The position numbers were made by a program, and so were the translations under genes. The notes under the pieces are model-generated. The model was not told the DNA's origin, ran no database searches, and saw only the letters and a list, made by a program, of their open reading frames with translations. DNA of 49,205 bases. Origin: an uncultured Mucilaginibacter sp. (GTDB taxonomy: Bacteria; Bacteroidota; Bacteroidia; Sphingobacteriales; Sphingobacteriaceae). The DNA lies in NCBI GenBank assembly GCA_913775265.1, contig CAJYJH010000103.1, forward strand, positions 1 through 49,205, given 5' to 3'. This document shows positions 1 through 7,749 of the stretch, in pieces; the first letter of the stretch is position 1, and the number at the start of each line of letters is the position of its first letter.

Positions 1-1481
1 TTAAAAACTGGAATTTTCAGAGTGACATACCTAAACTTTACTCTGAATATGAGGCGCGGATACCGGCTTTTTTTAATTTTAAAGCGTCACTAACCGGTGG
101 TGTCAAATTAAGTAAAAACACTGGTGATATTGACCGGGACTGCTTCAGCGTGAGAGGCAATAAATGCGATTGTTCAAAACTCGTTTATGCTATGGCCGAT
201 ATACCTGCCTTTATTGAGGAAGATTATATGACGGCTCCGAAAAACTTTATGTCGGCTATCAATTTTGAACTTAACGATTACACTGACCCTTATGATGGTA
301 CCAAACACGTCAAAACGCAAACGTGGGACGATATAGACCGAAGCTTAAAGCAAAGCCAGGAGTTCGGCATCCAGTTAAAAAAAACCAGTTTACTAAAAGA
401 CAAAATTGCCCCCGTTATAGCCGGTATGACCGGTGAACTGGCCAAAGCTCAGGCTATTTATGCGTTTATGCAACGCTCAGTTAAGCATAACCAATTCATT
501 GGCATTTATTCAGATAATGGCATCCGCAAAATGTTTGATACTCATAGCGGCAGCACTGCAGATATAAATCTGGGTTTGGTAGTAGCACTAAATGCTGCCG
601 GTATAAATGCCGAAGCAGTTCTGCTGGCTACCCGTAACCATGGTTTAATCAATAAGTTATACCCGGTAGTAAGTGATTTTAATTACGTTATAGCAAAGGC
701 TAATATCGGCAACAAATCTTACCTGCTTGATGCTACCGATAACATGCTCCCCTTTGGCTTGCTGCCCGAGCATTGCCTTAACGATCAGGGCCGGGTGATG
801 AGCCTTAATAAACCATCATACTGGATTGACCTTACGGCCGATCAGAAGTTGGGGAAAACCATGATACTTGATTTGACGCTGCAAACAACAGGCAAATTAA
901 CGGGTAAGTTAACCGAGCTATCAATGGGTTATGAAGCTTTACGTAAGCGCCGAGCCATTAAAGAATTTAACAGTGTTGAAGAGTATGTAGAAAACCGCGA
1001 TGAAAAGCTCCCTAAAGTGAAGTTTTTAAAATCGGATATCAAAAACCTGGATACCTTAGACAAAGCCTTATTAGAAGTGTACGACGTGGAAATGGACTAC
1101 TACGACAGTATGAACAACAGTCGAATAGCGTTTAACCCATACCTGTTTAATCACATTACCGAAAACCCTTTTAAACTGGCCGACCGCACTTATCCGGTAG
1201 ACTGGGGTGCCGCTACCGATACCCGTGTTATACTTACGCTGCATTTACCCCAAGGTTACACCGTTGAAACGCCGCCTGCGGCTGTAAGCATATCACTGCC
1301 TAACCAGGGTGGAAACTTTATAACGGAGTTTGCACCGCATGATGATGCGTTTACCTTTTCGCATATTATGCGCCTGAACAAACCCATCTACTATGCTGAA
1401 GAATACCCTTACCTAAAAGAGTTGTTTAATAGAGTGATACAAACTGAAAAAACTGATATCATCCTGAAGAAAAAATCATGA
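1..1481 (+). CDS. DUF3857/transglutaminase-like protein, 5' end missing (degenerate active site)
   Basis: The reading frame is open from base 3 to the stop at 1481 with no upstream stop, so the gene starts outside the window; the GTG at 150 is internal. The visible N-terminal part (WNFQSDIPKLYSEY, then IPAFFNF) is typical of the end of a DUF3857 beta domain. A transglutaminase-like domain follows at about 400-800. Where active members have a Cys this one reads SGSTAD (from 546), and the usual His in 'FNHV' is Tyr (FNYVIA); the Asp (LLDATD) remains. It therefore looks catalytically dead, perhaps a binding or scaffold protein. A DUF3858-like beta C-terminus follows. It overlaps the next gene by 4 bases (ATGA), which implies translational coupling. 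Family assignment is confident; the function is unknown. Confidence 0.85.
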   Translation, partial: KNWNFQSDIPKLYSEYEARIPAFFNFKASLTGGVKLSKNTGDIDRDCFSVRGNKCDCSKLVYAMADIPAFIEEDYMTAPKNFMSAINFELNDYTDPYDGTKHVKTQTWDDIDRSLKQSQEFGIQLKKTSLLKDKIAPVIAGMTGELAKAQAIYAFMQRSVKHNQFIGIYSDNGIRKMFDTHSGSTADINLGLVVALNAAGINAEAVLLATRNHGLINKLYPVVSDFNYVIAKANIGNKSYLLDATDNMLPFGLLPEHCLNDQGRVMSLNKPSYWIDLTADQKLGKTMILDLTLQTTGKLTGKLTELSMGYEALRKRRAIKEFNSVEEYVENRDEKLPKVKFLKSDIKNLDTLDKALLEVYDVEMDYYDSMNNSRIAFNPYLFNHITENPFKLADRTYPVDWGAATDTRVILTLHLPQGYTVETPPAAVSISLPNQGGNFITEFAPHDDAFTFSHIMRLNKPIYYAEEYPYLKELFNRVIQTEKTDIILKKKS

Positions 1482-3385
1482 TCCGCGTTTTTTTACTGGC
1501 CTGCCTTAACCTTATGGTATTGGGTGCAACCGGCCAAATCTCATACCCTGTTGCTGATATTCCTAAAAGCCTTCTCCCGTATGCCAGTGCAATAGTGCGT
1601 AACATGGAGACGGTTACGGAGGTAAGAGACATTAATACGACTGTAAGCCATCATAAAATGGTGGTTACCATACTTAATAAAAACGGGGAAGACAATGCCG
1701 ACATAGTGGTATGGTATGACAAAGGACGCCGTATTAAACTTATAAGAGGTTCGGTTTACGATGAGTTTGGCAAACCAATTACTAAATTCGCCGAAAAAAA
1801 TTTCTTGGATTTCAGTGCCGGTGATGGCTTCTCGATGTTTGTTGATACCCGTTTAAAACACTACAAACCACCGGTATTAACCTACCCTTACACGCTCGAA
1901 TATGAGTATGAAGTACAATCGCGCCAGACCTTAACTTTTGAAGATTGGAACCCAAATGGTGGTACCGGAACAGCCGTGCAGCACAGCGTTCACAAATTTA
2001 TCTGTCCGCCCGACTTTGCCATCAGGTATAAGGAAATGAATTATGCCGGCAAGGTAGATATCGGAACTACACCGACCGGCCAAAAAGTATACACCTGGGA
2101 AGCCAGTAACTTGCTTGCCTTGCGTAACGAGCCGTTTAGCCCCCGGCCCGACACTTATGAAACGGTTGTTAAAATCGTACCAGAAAAATTTATGTACGAG
2201 GGTTATAGTGGCTCGTTTACCAACTGGAACGATTTAGGTAAGTGGATTTACGATAAATTATTGACCGGTCGCTCATCATTACCACCTACAACCATTGCCG
2301 AAATGCACAACCTTACGGATACTATAAAGGACGTAAAAATGAAGGCAAAGGCAATTTACGAGTATATGCAGCGTAAAAGCCGCTACGTAAGCATACAGGT
2401 AGGTATCGGTGGCTTTCAGCCGTTTAGTGCAACCGAGGTAGACAACCTGAGTTATGGCGACTGCAAAGGGTTAGTGAATTACACGCAAGCACTCTTAAAG
2501 GCGGTAAACATTGACTCGTACTATTGCGTGGTAAACGCCGGTAACATGAAGCAAAGCTTGTTCACTGATTTTGCCAGCATGAGCCAGGCCAATCATATCA
2601 TATTATGCTTACCGCTTAAAGGCGACACTACCTGGATGGAATGCACCAGCAAAGACATTCCGTTTGGATACCTGGGCAAGTTTACTGACGACAGATGGGT
2701 GCTGGCATGTACCAACAATGGCGGTAAATTACTCCATACGCCCATATATTCTACTGCCGACAGCAAGAGAATACGTAAGGTTAATGTTACGCTTAAAGAT
2801 GACGGAGAACTGGTTGGAAATATGACTACGACCTTTGAAGGCTGGCAGTATGAAAATCGTCCTAATACTCCGGGCGAAACGAGCGATGAGATCAAAAATG
2901 CTAAAGAGCGTTATGCCATAAATAACCTGGAGATTGAAAAATTATTGCTGAAACCAGAAAAAAAGCAGCAGCCGGTCAATCATGAAGAGTTGCAATTTAG
3001 TGCACGCGATTATGCAGCTTCATCAGCGGGACGGTTATTTTTTGTGGCAAATCTGGCTAACCGCTATACCTCCGTTCCGCGTGAAGTTCGTAACCGCACA
3101 ACCGATGTTTATATTAACCGTGGATATACAGATGTAGACGAAGTTGTTTATAAAATTCCTTCCGGTTATCGTTTAGACAGCACACCGTTAATGGTAAATA
3201 TTCAGAAACCATTCGGAAATTTTACAGCTACGGCGATACTTAATGATAAAAATCAAGTAATTTACAAGCGGAAACTCGAAATAAAAGATGGCACTTATGC
3301 GAAGTCGGCCTACGAAGACATTGTAAACTTTTATCAAAGCGTGGCCGATGCTGATGCTTACAAAGTTGCGCTAATAAAAAATTAA
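1478..3385 (+). CDS. DUF3857 domain transglutaminase-like protein (secreted)
   Basis: This 635-residue protein has an N-terminal signal peptide (MIRVFLLACLNLMVLGATGQ), a DUF3857 region at about 50-220, a transglutaminase-like core at about 270-400 and a beta-rich C-terminal domain. The Cys-His-Asp triad appears intact: C329 in YGDCKGL, H373 in ANHII and D393 in TSKD. The protein is probably periplasmic or surface-exposed. Proteins of this type usually occur in tandem in Bacteroidota and their substrate is unknown. The start overlaps the stop of the upstream degenerate paralogue (ATGA), so the two likely form one transcript and possibly an active/inactive pair. Its stop overlaps the stop of a small convergent gene. 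Confidence 0.9.
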   Translation: MIRVFLLACLNLMVLGATGQISYPVADIPKSLLPYASAIVRNMETVTEVRDINTTVSHHKMVVTILNKNGEDNADIVVWYDKGRRIKLIRGSVYDEFGKPITKFAEKNFLDFSAGDGFSMFVDTRLKHYKPPVLTYPYTLEYEYEVQSRQTLTFEDWNPNGGTGTAVQHSVHKFICPPDFAIRYKEMNYAGKVDIGTTPTGQKVYTWEASNLLALRNEPFSPRPDTYETVVKIVPEKFMYEGYSGSFTNWNDLGKWIYDKLLTGRSSLPPTTIAEMHNLTDTIKDVKMKAKAIYEYMQRKSRYVSIQVGIGGFQPFSATEVDNLSYGDCKGLVNYTQALLKAVNIDSYYCVVNAGNMKQSLFTDFASMSQANHIILCLPLKGDTTWMECTSKDIPFGYLGKFTDDRWVLACTNNGGKLLHTPIYSTADSKRIRKVNVTLKDDGELVGNMTTTFEGWQYENRPNTPGETSDEIKNAKERYAINNLEIEKLLLKPEKKQQPVNHEELQFSARDYAASSAGRLFFVANLANRYTSVPREVRNRTTDVYINRGYTDVDEVVYKIPSGYRLDSTPLMVNIQKPFGNFTATAILNDKNQVIYKRKLEIKDGTYAKSAYEDIVNFYQSVADADAYKVALIKN

Positions 3386-3549
3386 CTAAAGAAAACTATG
3401 CCAAGTACGATGCCGATAATCATGATAACATACAGCAAAATCTCGTTACCGGCAAATTGCTTGTATTTGGTCCAGAAAGAGTAATCTTCTTGAGGCTTGT
3501 TCATGATGCCGGCAAAGATACAGCTTAAGCCCGGAAAGAAAAACGACAT
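3382..3549 (-). CDS. small membrane protein (55 aa), possibly Imm17-like
   Basis: On the minus strand, ATG at 3549-3547 opens a 55-codon frame ending at TAA 3384-3382. It encodes a hydrophobic N-terminus (MSFFFPGLSCIFAGI), a polar aromatic middle (EDYSFWTKYKQFAGNE) and a second hydrophobic helix (ILLYVIMIIGIVLGIVFF). Two short helices around a polar stretch ending in G-x(n)-LYVIMIIG recall the Imm17 group of small immunity-type proteins, but the match is from memory and weak. An internal ATG at 3504 would give 40 residues. It lies just downstream of the msrB terminator and overlaps the convergent DUF3857 gene stop by 4 bases. No ribosome binding site stands out, which is common in this phylum. 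Confidence 0.55.
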   Translation of the reverse strand: MSFFFPGLSCIFAGIMNKPQEDYSFWTKYKQFAGNEILLYVIMIIGIVLGIVFFS

Positions 3550-3569
3550 CAAAAAAAACCGAAAATTAA

Positions 3570-3602
3570 AAACCCTGCGTGCATCGCATACACGCAGGGT
3601 TT
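3570..3602 (-). terminator. intrinsic terminator of msrB
   Basis: A perfect 12-bp stem (AAACCCTGCGTG at 3570-3581 with CACGCAGGGTTT at 3591-3602) and a 9-nt loop. On the minus strand a T-rich tract follows. It sits 18 bases beyond the msrB stop and just before the small membrane protein gene, so the latter would need read-through or its own promoter. Confidence 0.8.
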
Positions 3603-3620
3603 AAAACAACAATACAATAA

Positions 3621-4004
3621 TTATTTAACCTCTGCCAAGGGCACAAATTTCATGGAAACGGAATTTACACAGTGGCGGGTGTTTTTAGCGGTAAAACGTT
3701 CACCTAAAAATACGTGACCTAAATGTGCGCCGCAGTTACTGCATAAAATTTCGATCCGCCGGCCGTCGGCATCGGTTTCGCGGTGCACGGCACCTGGTAT
3801 CTCATCGTCAAAACTTGGCCAGCCGCAAAAGGATTCAAACTTATCTTCGCTCCTGTACAGCGGTGCATCGCAACGGCGACACACATACACGCCTTGGGCT
3901 TTATTATTCAGCAGCTCGCCGGTAAACGGCCGCTCTGTGCCCTTGTATAAAATAACTCTTTCTTCTTCGGGCGTTAAGTCGTTATATTTTTTCTGATCTG
4001 ACAT
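3621..4004 (-). CDS. msrB: peptide-methionine (R)-S-oxide reductase MsrB
   Basis: MsrB reduces methionine-R-sulfoxide in oxidised proteins, using thioredoxin as reductant. With the start at MSDQKK (ATG 4004-4002) the protein has 127 residues, the usual length. Zinc-binding pairs are C42/C45 (VCRRC) and C88/C91 (CSNC); the catalytic Cys is C112 in RHCVNSVSMKF, and C60 in FCGWPSF is the likely resolving residue. A longer frame from 4070 adds 22 residues, but a good -7 box at 4073-4080 would put the transcription start at or after that codon, so the short start is preferred. The absence of a signal peptide in this form implies a cytoplasmic enzyme. Confidence 0.95.
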   Translation of the reverse strand: MSDQKKYNDLTPEEERVILYKGTERPFTGELLNNKAQGVYVCRRCDAPLYRSEDKFESFCGWPSFDDEIPGAVHRETDADGRRIEILCSNCGAHLGHVFLGERFTAKNTRHCVNSVSMKFVPLAEVK

Positions 4005-4072
4005 ATATCTCGTTTCACCGATAAATGGTAATATTAACAATATACGCATTAAACGCCGCTTGGTTTTCAAGC

Positions 4073-4080
4073 CAAAAGTA
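4073..4080 (-). promoter_or_regulatory. putative -7 box of the msrB promoter
   Basis: On the minus strand this reads TACTTTTG, a perfect match to the Bacteroidota TAnnTTTG -7 element, about 70 bases before the preferred msrB start. I see no clear -33 TTTG, so the call rests on the -7 box and position alone. Confidence 0.45.
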
Positions 4081-4143
4081 TTGACGTAAAATTGACCGAG
4101 TCATCACTACAACTGATCAGTTATCGCTGTTTTAAGCATTCTG

Positions 4144-4905
4144 TTAAAATGACTTTTGCGCCGTAGGCCGAACTACCAGCTCATTTACATCTACATCTTC
4201 AGGTTGCTCAATAGCGAAGGCAACAGCCCTAGCAATAGCTTCGGCAGGTAATGTGTTTAAACGAAACTGTTCAATTGCTGCTTTTCTCAGCTCCGGATCA
4301 GAAATACCGTTGGCCAGTTCAGATTCTGTAGCTCCGGGCGCTACAACAGTCACCCGTATTTTATCGCTTACTTCCTGGCGCAGGCCGTCACTCAGCGCGC
4401 GCACAGCAAACTTGGTGGCGCTGTAAACCGACGATGTTGGCCCTACCCAACGGTCGCCCACGGATGTAATGTTTATAAACTGCCCGCTGTTTTTAGCTTC
4501 GAAATGAGGTAAGGCGGCGGCAATGCCGTGCAGTACACCTTTAATGTTCACATCAACCATTTGGTGCCATTCGTTGAGTTTGTACTGGTTGAGCATAGAT
4601 AGCGGCATCACGCCGGCGTTGTTTACCATTACATCAATACTGCCATAAGTTTGTATGGCAAAATCTGCGAAAGCTTTAAAATTATCGACGTTAGTTACGT
4701 CGAGGCTAAACGTGGCTGCCGATCCGCCGTTAGTTTCGATTTCTTGTTTGATGGTTTCAAGCCGGTCGATACGGCGGGCTCCCAACACCACTTTGGCCCC
4801 TTTGGCGGCCAGATGCCGGGCTATGGCTTCGCCAATGCCACTGCTGGCACCGCTTATTAACACTACTTTGTTTTGGATTGATAAACTTTGATTTGTTGCG
4901 TTCAT
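4144..4905 (-). CDS. SDR family NAD(P)-dependent oxidoreductase
   Basis: A classical short-chain dehydrogenase of 253 residues. The Rossmann nucleotide-binding motif is GASSGIG (19-25), NNAG is at 95-98, the catalytic Ser is about S148, and Y161/K165 form the YSATK motif. After the glycine-rich motif, GARR suggests NADP preference. It resembles the YdfG-like/serine-dehydrogenase-like group often labelled 'SDR family oxidoreductase'; the substrate cannot be read from sequence. It is divergent from the AraC-type gene at 5059, with a 153-base region full of inverted repeats between them, so it is probably that regulator's target. Confidence 0.92.
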   Translation of the reverse strand: MNATNQSLSIQNKVVLISGASSGIGEAIARHLAAKGAKVVLGARRIDRLETIKQEIETNGGSAATFSLDVTNVDNFKAFADFAIQTYGSIDVMVNNAGVMPLSMLNQYKLNEWHQMVDVNIKGVLHGIAAALPHFEAKNSGQFINITSVGDRWVGPTSSVYSATKFAVRALSDGLRQEVSDKIRVTVVAPGATESELANGISDPELRKAAIEQFRLNTLPAEAIARAVAFAIEQPEDVDVNELVVRPTAQKSF

Positions 4906-4921
4906 GGTTATGCTTATTTAT

Positions 4922-4980
4922 TGATACAAAGGTATCACCGCATGTTACATGCTAATTGCCCGCATCAAAGCAATCATTGC
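4922..4980. promoter_or_regulatory. divergent SDR/AraC control region with three inverted repeats
   Basis: Three short perfect inverted repeats lie in the divergent gap: TGATAC-N4-GTATCA (4922-4937), GCATG-N3-CATGC (4940-4952) and GCAAT-N1-ATTGC (4970-4980). The first contains, on the minus strand, TACCTTTG (4934-4927), a perfect TAnnTTTG -7 box for the SDR gene. A bound regulator would therefore cover the promoter. Which protein binds which repeat is not shown. Confidence 0.5.
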
Positions 4981-5058
4981 AAAAAACAAAGTTCACTCAG
5001 CAAGCAATCAATTTTTAAGCATTTTGCGTTGTACATTTACAGATAAATAAGCAAATTG

Positions 5059-5982
5059 ATGAATGAGATAGAAACCCTTGAAGACTTTTACAGCATTAAA
5101 TTCTCAGACCGACCGGCTTCGCGTCAACAAGGGATCGGCGATTTTAATGTATTTAAACTGGAGGACGTCATCCACGCCGGTGGCCGCGTTGCTGTAAAGT
5201 ACACCCGGCGCGACTTTTACAAAATATGCCTAAGCACCGGAGCCAATCTTTTTCATTATGCCGACAAAACCGTAAGAGTTGACGGCACCTCATTGTTATT
5301 TTTCAACCCGCAAACGCCTTATAAATGGGAGCCTCTATCAGACGATAACGCCGGTTTTTTTTGCATTTTTAAAGAAGCCTTTTTTTCGGAAAAATTACGG
5401 ACCAGCTTGGCAACGCTACCGGTATTCTCCGCTAATGGAAAGCCATTTTACTGTTTAGATGATAGCCAGGGGACGTTTGTAGCTGATACTTTTAAGAAGA
5501 TGATTGCAGAAATGCACAGCGATTTTAAGTATAAACAGGATTTATTGCTGAGCTACGTTACCGAACTGGTATATTTTGCACTGAAACTCCAACCGTCCGA
5601 AGAACTCCACCAAGCGCCTGATGCCCGCTCACGGATCACCAATTTATTTATTGATTTACTTGACCGGCAGTTTCCTGTCAGCTCGGCTCAAGACCGGCTA
5701 CTGCTGCGCTCTCCGAAAGATTACGCGCAACATTTGTATTTGCACGTTAACTACCTTAATGATGCCGTTAAAACCACCACCGGCAAAACTACCAGTAAAC
5801 TAATTGCCGAACGTGTAACTACCGAGGCCAAGATCATGCTTAAACATACCGACTGGAACGTAGCCGAAGTAGGTTACGCCTTAGGTTTTGAAGACGCAGC
5901 ACATTTTAATAATTTTTTCAAGAAGAATGCGGATATATCGCCGGCGAGGTTTAGGGCGCAGGAGACTGCTTTGGTAGGATGA
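5059..5982 (+). CDS. AraC family transcriptional regulator
   Basis: About 307 residues from ATG 5059 (a TTG sits one codon earlier). The N-terminal half is a cupin-like sensing region (about 25-120); the C-terminal half, from YAQHLYLHVNYLND to the end, is the double helix-turn-helix of AraC/XylS proteins, with the hallmark VGYALGFEDAAHFNNFFKK and a closing SPARFR. It likely controls the divergent SDR gene at 4144-4905, as this pairing is common in Bacteroidota. The effector is unknown. Confidence 0.92.
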   Translation: MNEIETLEDFYSIKFSDRPASRQQGIGDFNVFKLEDVIHAGGRVAVKYTRRDFYKICLSTGANLFHYADKTVRVDGTSLLFFNPQTPYKWEPLSDDNAGFFCIFKEAFFSEKLRTSLATLPVFSANGKPFYCLDDSQGTFVADTFKKMIAEMHSDFKYKQDLLLSYVTELVYFALKLQPSEELHQAPDARSRITNLFIDLLDRQFPVSSAQDRLLLRSPKDYAQHLYLHVNYLNDAVKTTTGKTTSKLIAERVTTEAKIMLKHTDWNVAEVGYALGFEDAAHFNNFFKKNADISPARFRAQETALVG

Positions 5983-5996
5983 ATTACTAATTAATG

Positions 5997-6033
5997 AAAT
6001 TCATCAACAACATATACAGTTGCTGATGAATTT
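5997..6033. terminator. bidirectional terminator between convergent genes
   Basis: AAATTCATCA (5997-6006) pairs perfectly with TGATGAATTT (6024-6033), and an inner CAAC/GTTG extends the stem. It lies between the stop of the AraC gene (5982) and that of the convergent hydrolase gene (6046), with A/T-rich flanks on both sides. Confidence 0.7.
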
Positions 6034-6045
6034 TAAATGTCTTCA

Positions 6046-6705
6046 CTAAATTTCAATAAAGCTGCCCGGCTCTATTAACTGATGAAACTTAATCTGCTGC
6101 TTTTCAAAATGAGCGGCGTAATTGGCATATCTTGATTTAATAAAAAACGTTTTGGCAAAACCATCGTGTACCGGTAAAATTTGCTTAGGTTGTAGTCTGT
6201 CGGCAAAGTCGGCTACTTTTAACTCGGTAGTAAAAGGCGCCATCACCGGTAGCAGTAATAGCTCAATATCTTTATAAATCAGCAGCTTTTCTTCAAAGGA
6301 GTCAACCGGATGCAGTATACGGTCATCAATAATTAAAGCTGTCATTTCGGGAGCCAGGCTGTCCAACAATGGTTCGTGTTTTACACTGATGGCTTCAATT
6401 TTAAAAGGGCCAATTTTAATAGCGCCTTCATTCAATAAAACAGCGTTTATACCGGCTTTCTCTAAATCTTGCAATACTTGATTATTGGCATAAACTTCAG
6501 CTTGGCTTATTGCCAAAATCTTCTTGAGGCGATCAATATCTAAGTGGTCGGGATGATTATGTGTGATAATAATGGCCGATACATCGCTAAACATTTCAGG
6601 TGTAATCATCCCTTCGACAAAACTGAACATACCTGGATCAACTAACAGCTTAAAACCCTGTTTTTCGAACACTAAACACGAATGCAAAAACTTAGATATT
6701 TTCAT
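6046..6705 (-). CDS. MBL-fold metal-dependent hydrolase (UlaG-like)
   Basis: This 219-residue cytosolic protein starts with MKISKFLHSCLVFE, the usual opening of the small beta-lactamase-fold hydrolases related to UlaG. The metal-binding motif THNHPDHLD gives H49, H51, D53 and H54, and further ligands are probably the Asp in HPVDSF and the His in LPVHDG. It probably hydrolyses a phosphoester, lactone or similar bond; the substrate is unknown. It converges with the AraC gene and shares the terminator at 5997-6033. Confidence 0.88.
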   Translation of the reverse strand: MKISKFLHSCLVFEKQGFKLLVDPGMFSFVEGMITPEMFSDVSAIIITHNHPDHLDIDRLKKILAISQAEVYANNQVLQDLEKAGINAVLLNEGAIKIGPFKIEAISVKHEPLLDSLAPEMTALIIDDRILHPVDSFEEKLLIYKDIELLLLPVMAPFTTELKVADFADRLQPKQILPVHDGFAKTFFIKSRYANYAAHFEKQQIKFHQLIEPGSFIEI

Positions 6706-6978
6706 AACAGTTGAAGTTTTTGCTTTAGCAACAGCAAGGCTTTGGTTATGTTTTTGTCCGACGTTTGTAATGGATCATATTGCATTTTACAAAAACGCTA
6801 CGCAAGCAGTTGAACTTAGCAATATATATGACAAAATTTGACCAAGCTAGTATCTTGAGAATTGCGCGGATCGAATGGCTTGCTTAATAAGAGGGTAATA
6901 AATTACAACAATGATAGCATACAAAAAATGTGTACATGGTTAATTTAAGATAGGCAAATTGGCCGTGTGTGGTTTCTA

Positions 6979-7374
6979 TCAGCGCAACCCCGGCAGCAAA
7001 TACCAGATGAGCAGTCCACTTATCAATACCATACCCAGAGTTAGAACAAATGATAGCAGGTTGCTCGGCCGATACACTTTATGCAGCAGTTGCTGTTCTG
7101 TACGCCTGTACTGCAAGTAAGCCAATACCGCAAGGATGGCTCCAACCGCAACCAGTATTACACCAATGGCTGATGAAAAGCCTTTGCTTACAATAGCTGC
7201 CTTCTCGCCCAGTGCAAATGATATCTGCTTCACAAACAGAGAAAACTTTACCACCACAAATCCAAACCCCATTAACGCAATGCTCGTGCGGATCCATGCC
7301 AAAAAGGTACGTTCGTTAGCAAGATGATCGCTCGCGTTGGCCTGCTGTTTGGGTTGATCGGTATCACTGTTCAT
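6979..7374 (-). CDS. DUF202 (YidH-like) membrane protein
   Basis: 131 residues. A polar N-terminus is followed by the DUF202 signature NERTFLAWIRTSIALMGFG (about 20-38) and three hydrophobic segments (about 30-55, 70-88 and 105-128). The family is of unknown function and usually sits in the inner membrane. A weak promoter candidate on the minus strand upstream (TTG, 18 bases, TACATTGA) matches the phylum pattern only partly. Confidence 0.9.
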   Translation of the reverse strand: MNSDTDQPKQQANASDHLANERTFLAWIRTSIALMGFGFVVVKFSLFVKQISFALGEKAAIVSKGFSSAIGVILVAVGAILAVLAYLQYRRTEQQLLHKVYRPSNLLSFVLTLGMVLISGLLIWYLLPGLR

Positions 7375-7525
7375 TAAGGGTAGATTTTAGATATCAATGT
7401 AGCCGTTAACAATAAAAATCAAGATGTAGTTTTAACATACATTTGCCAGATTGTTTGCGGATGAAGTCACAATTTGTTTGAAAGTGCCGACGACAAGTTA
7501 TAAATTGCTTAAAAAAACCTTTATC

Positions 7526-7717
7526 ATGAAAATAATCACCTTACTTAACATCACACTTGTTATATACAGCCTGATTTTGTTAGGTTGCATTACACTCATA
7601 GCCTTTAACCCTTTAAAAAATGAGTTTGGCAGACTTGCATTGCCTTTACTAATGTTTGTGCTGATGTTTTACGTTCGAACCTTACATTTGAAAAGAAACA
7701 AAGCACCTAAAGTTTAA
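7526..7717 (+). CDS. small two-helix membrane protein (63 aa)
   Basis: The ATG at 7526 gives MKIITLLNITLVIYSLILLG, a hydrophobic helix, then a short polar turn (NPLKNEFGR) and a second helix (LALPLLMFVLMFYV) ending in a basic tail (RTLHLKRNKAPKV), as expected for an inner-membrane hairpin with both ends in the cytoplasm. An earlier TTG at 7451 would add 25 polar residues and is less likely. TACATTTG at 7438-7445 is a perfect -7 box about 80 bases upstream. I do not recognise the family. Confidence 0.65.
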   Translation: MKIITLLNITLVIYSLILLGCITLIAFNPLKNEFGRLALPLLMFVLMFYVRTLHLKRNKAPKV

Positions 7718-7749
7718 ATTGAAAAAACTCACCTGATTTTTGATAAATA

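Noticed and set aside
2593..2895. 100-codon minus-strand open frame inside the DUF3857 gene
   Set aside because: It lies wholly inside a clearly coding gene and its translation has no family-like pattern; it is the reverse shadow of that gene.
4005..4070. N-terminal extension of MsrB (would read as a signal-like MKTKRRLMRILLILPF)
   Set aside because: A hydrophobic start is tempting as a signal peptide, but the TACTTTTG box at 4073-4080 would leave no leader, and the short form matches the usual MsrB length.
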